Shown one piece after another: positions 14,969-21,207 of a stretch of DNA of 24,191 nt. Under the pieces are notes generated by a model, which was not told where the DNA came from, did no database searches, and was given only the letters and a program-made list of their open reading frames with translations. The stretch comes from SZUA-451 sp034721895 (GTDB lineage Bacteria; Campylobacterota; Campylobacteria; Campylobacterales; Sulfurovaceae), in the NCBI GenBank assembly GCA_034721895.1, contig JAYEND010000044.1, positions 1 through 24,191 of the forward strand, written 5' to 3'. The position numbers and the translations under genes were made by a program. How positions within the stretch are numbered: the stretch's first letter is position 1; the number at the start of each line of letters is the position of its first letter.

Positions 14969-16017
14969 GTCTCCTCTCCAAATTGTGCGAGTACATTTTT
15001 TACGACGACTTCATCGATATCTTTTTGAATGCTGTAATGGCCTATCCCATCAGGAAGTATAAACTTGATACTGTTGTTGGCACTCTTTTTGTCAAGGAAA
15101 AAATGTTCATAAAAATCTTCTATATCTTCAATCATGTAAGAAGTTGGGAGATCAAATTTTTCCAGTAACGATTTGACACGTGTAGCTTCCTCTTCAGTGA
15201 AAAGATCCAGCTCAACGGCGAGCTGATTGGCCATAACGATACCGATAGCTACAGCTTCACCGTGGAGATAGCGGGTATAGCTCGTTTCATTCTCGATTAC
15301 GTGGGCAAAGGTATGTCCGTAGTTGAGCACTGCCCTGATGCCTGCCTCTTTTTCATCTTCATTGACCACTTTGGCTTTGAGTTCTACACTTCGCCTGATC
15401 ACCTCTTTGAGACTTGACTCATCTTTGAGATCAGCCTTTTCCAGAAACTCGAAATAATCTTTGTCAAACATCACCGCCATTTTGATGATCTCGGCAACAC
15501 CGGCAGCAAACTCGCGCGGCGGAAGTGTCTCCAGGAAGGCAGGATCGATATAGACAGCTCTGGGTTGATAGAAAGCGCCGATCAGGTTTTTCCCATATTG
15601 GTTATTGACACCTGTTTTGCCTCCGACACTGGCATCGACCTGGCTGAGCAGTGTTGTAGGGATCTGGATGAAGTCAATACCTCTCTGGTAGAGTGAAGCC
15701 GTAAACCCGGTCATATCACCGATGACCCCTCCCCCAAAGGCCACAAGCAGCGATTTTCGGTCAAGCTTGTATTGGAATAGCTGGTCAAGAATTGTTTCAA
15801 TTGTATCAAGTGTTTTATATTTCTCGCCATCAGGAATAGTGACAACATAGAGCTCTCTGGCATTGATCTTACGTTTTAATTTTTTAAGATGGTAACCAGC
15901 TACTGTAGGGTTGGTAACAATAACAACCTTGGTGTCAAAATTCAAATCCGGTAAAGTATCTATAGTGATATCATAGGTGATAGTTTGTGTATTGAGTAGC
16001 TCGATAGGTACGATCAT
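14965..16017 (-). CDS. aroB: 3-dehydroquinate synthase
   Basis: A 350-residue NAD- and metal-dependent enzyme for the second shikimate step, converting DAHP to 3-dehydroquinate in the cytosol. Visible are the nucleotide-binding GGGVIGD (95-101), the substrate region VDASVGGKTGVN (near 128-138), the metal ligand Glu in GVAEIIKMA (about 176), and later NYGHTFAHVIE and HGEAVAIG with the two His ligands. I take ATG 16017 (MIVPIELL) as the start. An in-frame ATG at 16065 would add 16 residues read from a hairpin-forming repeat and has no ribosome site. The 3' end overlaps the mscS-type gene by four bases (GTGA). A candidate -10, TAAAAT on the minus strand, lies at 16081-16086. Confidence 0.93.
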   Translation of the reverse strand: MIVPIELLNTQTITYDITIDTLPDLNFDTKVVIVTNPTVAGYHLKKLKRKINARELYVVTIPDGEKYKTLDTIETILDQLFQYKLDRKSLLVAFGGGVIGDMTGFTASLYQRGIDFIQIPTTLLSQVDASVGGKTGVNNQYGKNLIGAFYQPRAVYIDPAFLETLPPREFAAGVAEIIKMAVMFDKDYFEFLEKADLKDESSLKEVIRRSVELKAKVVNEDEKEAGIRAVLNYGHTFAHVIENETSYTRYLHGEAVAIGIVMANQLAVELDLFTEEEATRVKSLLEKFDLPTSYMIEDIEDFYEHFFLDKKSANNSIKFILPDGIGHYSIQKDIDEVVVKNVLAQFGEET

Positions 16018-16063
16018 AACAGGGCGCCTTATATAAGGGCACCTCTGATAACCCAAGGTGCTC
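16018..16063 (-). promoter_or_regulatory. aroB leader with two competing hairpins
   Basis: On the aroB mRNA, GAGCACCT can pair with AGGTGCCC (16056-16063 with 16037-16044). Alternatively GGTGCC can pair with GGCGCC across the palindrome CCTTATATAAGG (16027-16038), which would hide the AAGG near the start. The two folds share GGTGCC and exclude each other. Part of this sequence recurs near 21026. Confidence 0.35.
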
Positions 16064-16114
16064 ATAGTAAATATTCACTTATTTTAGCTTAAAAATCTTA
16101 AAAAAATCTCCAGG

Positions 16115-17539
16115 TTAACTGACAGAGGCTTCTACCGGAACAAGAATCTTCGGATGTCTTTGAAAGGTAAACAGATAATCTGTGATATGGGTAGAAATGA
16201 GATTGAAGATGGATTTACTTTTTACTTTATCGCTGAAAGGTGAAATCAGGAGAACATTCTCCATACTCCGGACTTTCCGTACAGGATTGGCAGCCTCCTG
16301 GTCGATCGTGACCTCATAGTTGAAAATTTGGGAGAGTGCCTCATAGTGTTCGATGATCTTCTTCTTGCTTTCGAAATCACCTTCCGGATCATAGTTGCAC
16401 AATCTCAGTTTGAGATCAAGACTCTCTGAGAGGTCAAAGGCGGTTGACGAGATTGACTCCATCTCAGCCTCATCTGTCATTAAAGCTACACAGTCCGTAA
16501 TATTAAAGAGTGATTTTTCTCCAAATAGATAGACTAGTTTTTTGAGATCATAGAGCCGTGTTTTAAGATCCAACTTTTCAAAGGTACTAATACTGTTGAG
16601 TACCAGTCCGATATCAAAGTGCTGAATATCAAACTCTATCAATTCTCTGATCTCTTTATCGAAATAGGAGATATGGATGGAAACATTCTCTTTCTGCTCT
16701 GCTTTCAGGGCATCGATGAGAGAAAAATCTGAGGGATTGATAATCCTGACAACAAGCTGCTTATCCTCCAGGCGATCAGTCAGATAAATACTCTCATTTA
16801 GATAAACCAGAGCCTTCTCTTTGTCTTTTTCAAGATCCAGGATGAGGTATAGATTTTTGCCGAATGGTTCAGGAAAAATCCCCCTTCTCTTATTGATAGA
16901 CCTGTAGATACCGTCAAGAACCATTGGCTTACCGAGAATCAAAAGCATATCATTGGGTTGGATCATCGTAGCATTGGTGGGAATGATCTGCTTTTTATTT
17001 CGATAGATCGCAGCTATTTTCCATTTCCTCTGCGCTATTGAACCGACATGTCTATAAGAGTAACTGCTTCCGAAAGGAACCAGTACTTCCATGATCTCGC
17101 CTTCTCCAAGACCGACATTTTGCGCTATGACCGGTACATTCGGTAAATTGTCATAAAGATGGGCAGCCATCAGTTGACGTTCATTCACAACTGTAATATT
17201 TTGCACATCTTCATAAGTCTCATCCCACTGATCCAATAGTACAACGAAAACTTTGTCATCGATCTGTCTGACATTTTTCAGTGAATAAAGCGCATCATCT
17301 TTGTCATCCATAACGATGAAGACCATAGCGAACCTGGTTTCCGACATCATTTTGAGCAGCTTACCGTAACTGGTAGGGTCAGTATGGCACATTGTGATAG
17401 CCCTGCTCATCTTCTCCGGGAGTACGCCTCCCTTGTAGCATGCCACATGATACTGATTTTCGGCAATTCTCGTTTTGTTTATCCATTCAAGAAAGTGTCT
17501 TGCGATGGGTCCCTCGGCGAGGATCAATATATTTTTCAT
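16115..17539 (-). CDS. TrkA-like protein with RCK_C domain, function unknown
   Basis: A 474-residue cytosolic protein. The N-terminus (KNILILAEGPIARHFLEWINK) looks like a Rossmann-type TrkA-N/RCK segment, though the usual GxGxxG is modified. Residues about 140-210 (GLGEGEIMEVLVPFGSSYSYRHVGSI, then NATMIQPNDMLLILGKP) form a clear TrkA-C (RCK_C) domain, a ligand-binding module that gates ion channels and transporters. The last 260 residues are not recognised. I associate it with the uncharacterised TrkA-like family found next to aroB and tgt in Helicobacter. A role in K+ control is possible, but no Trk or Ktr membrane partner is present in the window. The downstream mscS-type channel fits an osmotic theme. 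A gap of about 98 bases separates it from aroB. Confidence 0.75.
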   Translation of the reverse strand: MKNILILAEGPIARHFLEWINKTRIAENQYHVACYKGGVLPEKMSRAITMCHTDPTSYGKLLKMMSETRFAMVFIVMDDKDDALYSLKNVRQIDDKVFVVLLDQWDETYEDVQNITVVNERQLMAAHLYDNLPNVPVIAQNVGLGEGEIMEVLVPFGSSYSYRHVGSIAQRKWKIAAIYRNKKQIIPTNATMIQPNDMLLILGKPMVLDGIYRSINKRRGIFPEPFGKNLYLILDLEKDKEKALVYLNESIYLTDRLEDKQLVVRIINPSDFSLIDALKAEQKENVSIHISYFDKEIRELIEFDIQHFDIGLVLNSISTFEKLDLKTRLYDLKKLVYLFGEKSLFNITDCVALMTDEAEMESISSTAFDLSESLDLKLRLCNYDPEGDFESKKKIIEHYEALSQIFNYEVTIDQEAANPVRKVRSMENVLLISPFSDKVKSKSIFNLISTHITDYLFTFQRHPKILVPVEASVS

Positions 17540-17560
17540 TCAACTCTTTTAGTAGGTACT

Positions 17561-17569
17561 TGATACAAT
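17561..17569 (+). promoter_or_regulatory. Candidate promoter of tgt
   Basis: TGATACAAT: TG plus -10-like TACAAT at 17564-17569, 32 bases before the tgt ATG. It lies only about 20 bases from the opposing promoter at 17590-17598. Confidence 0.4.
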
Positions 17570-17589
17570 ACATCATCAAAATTAGAGGA

Positions 17590-17598
17590 ATTATAGCA
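17590..17598 (-). promoter_or_regulatory. Extended -10 promoter of the trkA-like/aroB operon
   Basis: TGCTATAAT read on the minus strand, about 50 bases before the trkA-like start. It occupies the tgt ribosome-site region, between AGAGGA and the tgt ATG. Confidence 0.55.
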
Positions 17599-17600
17599 CA

Positions 17601-18722
17601 ATGAAATTTCAGATAGATAAATGTGGTGGGAAAGCCAGAGCATGCACGATCACCACGGCGCACTCCACCATACAGACACCGGTCTTTATGCCAGTGGGTA
17701 CTGTGGGAGCAGTCAAGGCTTTGGATGCGACTGACCTGGAGACCTTCATCCAGCCGGAGATCATTCTGGGAAATACCTATCACCTCTATTTGCGGCCAGG
17801 AGATGAAACAGTCTCAAAAATGGGAAAACTGCAGGGGTTTACCCAATTTAAAAAAAGTTTTTTGACAGACAGTGGGGGATTTCAGGCTTTCTCTTTGAGC
17901 GATAATGTCAAGATCGATGAAGGGGGTATCACCTTTAGAAGTCATATCGATGGCTCAAAGCACTACTTTACCCCTGAAAAAGTCATTGATATTCAAAACA
18001 ACCTGGGATCAGACATCATGATGATCCTGGATGATCTGGTCGCTCTGCCTGCCACACAGGAGCGCATCAAATCTTCGATCGAACGCACCACACGCTGGGC
18101 ACAGCAATCGATTGATCATCACCGTACCAATCAGGCAAAGGGAATTGGAAGCAAACAGAATATCTTTGCCATTATACAGGGAGGAACTAACAAGGCATTC
18201 AGGGAGAAATCGGCCAGAGAGCTCTGTGCAATGAATTTTGACGGTTTTGCGATAGGCGGGCTCAGTGTAGGAGAAGCCAATCAGGAGATGTACGATACCG
18301 TAGAGTGGACGACGCCCTTTATGCCCGAAGAGAAGCCACGTTATCTGATGGGGGTCGGTACACCTGAAGATCTGGTCGAAAATGTCTCACGGGGGATCGA
18401 TATGTTTGACTGTGTCATGCCGACACGTAATGCCAGAAATGGAACGCTTTTTACCACCTTCGGCAAAGTAAGCATCAAAGCAGCACGATACAAAGAGGAT
18501 CCTGAACCCATTGATCCCGAGTGTGGCTGTATGGTCTGCCAAACCTACTCCAGAGCCTACCTTTGCCATCTTTTCCGTGCCAAAGAGCTTACCTATTTCA
18601 GATTGGCTACGATACACAATCTCTATTACTATCTCAATCTGATGAAAGAGATGCGGGAAGCCATTCTTGAAGAGCGGTTTGATGTGTTTAAGAAAGATTT
18701 CTACAAAAAGAGAGAACCGTAG
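17601..18722 (+). CDS. tgt: Queuine/preQ1 tRNA-ribosyltransferase
   Basis: A 373-residue TGT, which swaps guanine 34 for preQ1 in GUN-anticodon tRNAs, a step of queuosine synthesis. The general acid/base Asp90 (TDSGGFQ), the nucleophile Asp270 (FDCVMPTRNARNG) and the zinc site Cys308, Cys310, Cys313 (ECGCMVC) with His339 are all present. IIQGG (191-195) and GGLSVGE (219-225) form the substrate pocket. Length and motif spacing are those of bacterial TGT. The ATG follows an AGAGGA site. It is divergent from the trkA-like gene. No recognisable terminator follows; the next feature is the C-terminal piece of a transpeptidase remnant on the opposite strand. Confidence 0.96.
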   Translation: MKFQIDKCGGKARACTITTAHSTIQTPVFMPVGTVGAVKALDATDLETFIQPEIILGNTYHLYLRPGDETVSKMGKLQGFTQFKKSFLTDSGGFQAFSLSDNVKIDEGGITFRSHIDGSKHYFTPEKVIDIQNNLGSDIMMILDDLVALPATQERIKSSIERTTRWAQQSIDHHRTNQAKGIGSKQNIFAIIQGGTNKAFREKSARELCAMNFDGFAIGGLSVGEANQEMYDTVEWTTPFMPEEKPRYLMGVGTPEDLVENVSRGIDMFDCVMPTRNARNGTLFTTFGKVSIKAARYKEDPEPIDPECGCMVCQTYSRAYLCHLFRAKELTYFRLATIHNLYYYLNLMKEMREAILEERFDVFKKDFYKKREP

Positions 18723-18817
18723 GAATCATCCGTTACCAGGAGAAACCCAACCTTTTAGCGCGTCACGGGATCCAGCTTTTGTAATTTGTCGTAGCCATAC
18801 TGGTCTCCAAAGAAATA

Positions 18818-18850
18818 TATTACCCCACCAACTAAATACCCAAATTTTTG
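18818..18850 (+). repeat. Left inverted end of the MITE-like element (with TA)
   Basis: It matches the complement of 19100-19132 at 31 of 33 positions; differences are at 18832 and 18845. Confidence 0.85.
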
Positions 18851-19130
18851 ATGCTGTGATTTCGTTCATAATCAAGGCAGATTTTTGAAAACCTAGCCGT
18901 AGCTAAGTTGAAAAAATCTAACAATATCACAAAACAAGTGATACTAAATGTATCGCTATTTTTGGGATACAAGTATGGGCGAAAGCACTGCACCCTTCGG
19001 GAAGAACGAGAGAAGGCAATCTGCAAGCAAAAAAATCTTTGAATTAACCAGTTAGTCCTACAGCTTTTTTTACTCACATCTTACCTCCTCTTGTTCTTTC
19101 AAAAGTTTGGGTATTTAATTGGTGGGGTAA
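18820..19130. mobile_element. MITE-like element with 33-bp inverted ends and TA duplication
   Basis: The sequence at 18818-18850 and the complement of 19100-19132 agree at 31 of 33 positions, starting TTACCCCACCAA and containing TAAATACCCAAA. TA at 18818-18819 and at 19131-19132 is the target duplication. Its removal restores the interrupted transpeptidase frame exactly, which proves insertion and fixes the boundaries. Inside is no credible gene; an 81-codon frame on the minus strand is probably spurious. There are several hairpins: AGATTTTT../..AAAAAATCT (18879-18919), TATCAC/GTGATA (18925-18943) and TGTATC/GATACA (18949-18971). TA duplication suggests mobilisation by an IS630/Tc1-mariner type transposase, but no such gene is in the window. 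Confidence 0.8.
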
Positions 19131-19132
19131 TA
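19100..19132 (-). repeat. Right inverted end of the MITE-like element (with TA)
   Basis: Complement of the left end. It supplies the false C-terminus LPHQLNTQTF to the interrupted transpeptidase frame. Confidence 0.85.
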
Positions 19133-19619
19133 ATGTGCCGTCTTCTCCCGCATATGCAGTCAGGTAGTTTATGTGTACACGAATTTCCTGCTTGAGGTCA
19201 ATGTGATGCATTTCCCCACTATTATACTTCTGGATGACTTTGGAATATGGTATGGCAGCATACTTTTCTCCAAAATACTTGAAAAGATCTGTGGGTTGAG
19301 CCAGCCGGATACACCCATGTGATTTGAAACGTTTGGATGGAGTATTATACTTGAACAGTTTTTTCTCATTAGGTTCCATTATAGAGTGTACAGAAAGTCT
19401 GGACTGAAGCTGCAAAATGATCTTGTCACGATCAACTTTTTCCAGATAGAGTGCATACCTCCAAATGGTAAAATTTGTAATCAAAAAGGAATCTTTGGTC
19501 TCTCAAGAATATATATAAAAAACTGCCTGTAAGAAATAATAACACAATTTTCTGGGAAATAGAGCATATATACGGGGTGGCCGAGACCGAGGTTTCAAAT
19601 CTAAAATTCTTAATATTTT

Positions 19620-20966
19620 TTAGATCACATGGATCCAAAAAGTTTTTGCAATGGCCACAATGAGGATAATTCCCAGTATATTGAATATAATGCCATAGGC
19701 TGCCATATGTTTTACAGTTACCGCGCCTGAACTCATGGCGATAGCGTTGGGCGGTGTGGCAATAGGCAGCATGAAAGCGTAAGAGGCACAGATAGTCGCT
19801 ACCATCATAAAGAGCCGGGCATCCAGTCCTGCTTTCTCGGCGACTTCATAGAGTATCGGCAGCATGATCGAAATGAGTGCTGTATTGCTCGTCACCTCAG
19901 TCGTAAAGGTCACCATGGCTGCTACAATGAGCATAAAAATAAGCAGCGGCAGATTTGCCAATGTCAATAGATGTGATGCGATCTCTCCTGCCATGCCGGT
20001 TTGGGTAAAGGCAGCTGCGATAGCAAATCCCGCTCCAAAAAGAAACATAATACGGTACGGTATCTGATCCTTGTCTTCCATCCAAGCCAGAATAGAAAAA
20101 GGCGGTGCAAAAAGCAAGAGACCTGCTGTGAGCAGGATCCCTGTTTCACTTAATCCCAAACCATTGTAGTAAGGCTTTATCGGTGCGTTGACAAAGAGCA
20201 CAAAAATCAATCCGAAAAGGACAAAAAGTACTTTTTTTTGGTCTCCGTCCAATGCGGGCGTAGAGAGATCAGGTTCCATAACCACATCTTTCAACCCTAT
20301 TCCAAGCACCAGGCCCACAGAGGCAAACATGATTATGACCAAAGGTGCCACCATCCCCATCCACTGGACGAAAGGAATAGCTTCCAGGCCCATCTCCTCC
20401 ATGATACCCAGAAGGATAAGGTTTGGCGGTGTGCCTATGGGAGTCAAGATCCCCCCGATACTTGCCCCATAAGCGATGCCCAGTGCAAAACGAAGCTTGA
20501 GCTTGATATCGTCTGTCAAAAACAGTGCAATTGGCAGAAGAAGAAGTGCGGTAGTCGTATTGGACAGAACAGAACTCAAAAGTCCTGATGTAATGATCAG
20601 AGCAAAGATAATACCCCGTGCACTTTTAGGAAAAAGCCCCAGCATTTTGTTGGCTATCCACTTATGCAAACCGGTCTTTTCTACTGCAATAGCCAATAAA
20701 AATCCACCCAAAAAGAGATAGATGATAGGATTTGCATAATTAATGGTTGTTGCCTTGGTTGTCAATATTCCCGAAGCAGGGAAAAGAATAATAGGAAGCA
20801 GGGAAACGACAGCAAGAGGCAATCCCTCATTGGTCCATAGCGTCACCATCAATACAATAGAAGCGACAAGCAGGGATTGCTGCATTGTAAAAAATGCGAT
20901 CATCAATAAAAATGCGATCGAAGCCAAAAAGAGTGCCAAAGCTATTTTGCGAGTTTGTTGTGCCAT
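19620..20966 (-). CDS. DASS-family (SLC13) anion:Na+ symporter
   Basis: A 448-residue inner-membrane transporter with about 11 hydrophobic segments. Both substrate/sodium-binding repeats are present: SNT at 135-137 (VLSNTTTALLL) with PIGTPPN (177-182 region), and SNT at 360-362 (EVTSNTALISI) with PIATPPN (401-407). These are the hallmarks of the divalent anion:sodium symporters such as VcINDY and NaDC, which import succinate, malate, citrate or sulfate. The exact substrate cannot be inferred. AAGGG lies 12 bases before the ATG, within a GGGCAC repeat. It is divergent from a second transporter of the same superfamily, and a 17-bp palindrome lies 20 bases upstream of its start. Confidence 0.88.
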   Translation of the reverse strand: MAQQTRKIALALFLASIAFLLMIAFFTMQQSLLVASIVLMVTLWTNEGLPLAVVSLLPIILFPASGILTTKATTINYANPIIYLFLGGFLLAIAVEKTGLHKWIANKMLGLFPKSARGIIFALIITSGLLSSVLSNTTTALLLLPIALFLTDDIKLKLRFALGIAYGASIGGILTPIGTPPNLILLGIMEEMGLEAIPFVQWMGMVAPLVIIMFASVGLVLGIGLKDVVMEPDLSTPALDGDQKKVLFVLFGLIFVLFVNAPIKPYYNGLGLSETGILLTAGLLLFAPPFSILAWMEDKDQIPYRIMFLFGAGFAIAAAFTQTGMAGEIASHLLTLANLPLLIFMLIVAAMVTFTTEVTSNTALISIMLPILYEVAEKAGLDARLFMMVATICASYAFMLPIATPPNAIAMSSGAVTVKHMAAYGIIFNILGIILIVAIAKTFWIHVI

Positions 20967-20986
20967 AGTAGTATTGTGCCCTTAAA

Positions 20987-21003
20987 AACATATTCAATAT
21001 GTT
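20987..21003. promoter_or_regulatory. 17-bp perfect palindrome, candidate operator
   Basis: AACATATT-C-AATATGTT lies 20 bases upstream of the DASS transporter start. It is flanked by an inverted pair GTGCCCTT (20977-20984) and AAGGGCAC (21025-21032 region). Its placement in the shared region of two divergent transporter genes suits a dimeric regulator. Confidence 0.45.
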
Positions 21004-21015
21004 ATCATTTCTTTC

Positions 21016-21021
21016 TATAAT
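21016..21021 (+). promoter_or_regulatory. Candidate -10 box of the citT-like gene
   Basis: TATAAT, about 187 bases before the ATG. Transcription from it would begin near 21028 and include the whole fold-back at 21036-21184. Confidence 0.4.
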
Positions 21022-21035
21022 ATAAAGGGCACCTC

Positions 21036-21184
21036 TAATGCCATTAAGCTAAGAAATTATCCCTTCATTAATGTACAGCATCCGGAAGTGGAGAGTTTAC
21101 TCCCACCAAAAATATCCCATTTCACGGGACTGCGTGACTGAAGTCTCCACTTTCGAAGAGATAAAGCTTAGCTTAATGACATTA
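21036..21184 (+). ncRNA. Long fold-back leader RNA or small RNA upstream of citT-like gene
   Basis: The arms 21036-21053 and 21167-21184 pair at 17 of 18 positions (core ATTAAGCTAAG / CTTAGCTTAAT). A second stem of 12 pairs, one a G.U, joins 21083-21094 (CGGAAGTGGAGA) to 21144-21155. A further TCCC/GGGA hairpin lies in the apical part. The stop-free coding potential is poor. It ends 12 bases before the AAAGGA ribosome site of the transporter. It could be a regulatory 5' leader, a 6S-like independent RNA, or a small palindromic insertion; I do not recognise a known family. Confidence 0.5.
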
Positions 21185-21207
21185 AATGGGACTCCTAAAG
21201 GATATTT

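Larger units (their letters stand above)
18755..19484 (-). pseudogene. L,D-transpeptidase (YkuD/YcbB type) remnant, truncated and interrupted
   Basis: The right-hand piece (19133-19484) reads KKLFKYNTPSKRFKSHGCIRL, with the YkuD catalytic Cys in SHGC-x-R, then VHINYLTAYAGEDGT. The left-hand piece (18755-18817) reads YFFGDQYGYDKLQ.. to a TAA. The two pieces are separated by the 311-bp element at 18820-19130. Deleting the element and one TA joins them in frame as GEDGT-L-YFFGDQYGYD, the usual C-terminus of YcbB-like enzymes that form 3-3 crosslinks in peptidoglycan. The 5' side is also lost: before about residue 10 no further family sequence is seen, although these proteins normally have hundreds more residues. 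As it stands, the frame runs into the element and ends after its inverted repeat. It is almost certainly non-functional. Confidence 0.82.

Noticed and set aside
16018..16065. Sixteen-residue N-terminal extension of AroB from ATG 16065
   Set aside because: It has no ribosome site and overlaps the hairpin-forming leader; family homology begins at ATG 16017.
18832..19077. 81-codon minus-strand frame within the small mobile element
   Set aside because: It spans the inverted end and the hairpins, has Cys/Ser/Phe-rich composition, and no ribosome site of note. It is best seen as a chance frame in non-coding repeat.
19571..19602. tRNA-like string GGGGTGGCCGAGACC followed by GGTTTCAAATC
   Set aside because: The boxes resemble a tRNA-Ser A box and B box, but they are only a few bases apart, with no anticodon arm or acceptor pairing. 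At most it is a decayed fragment.
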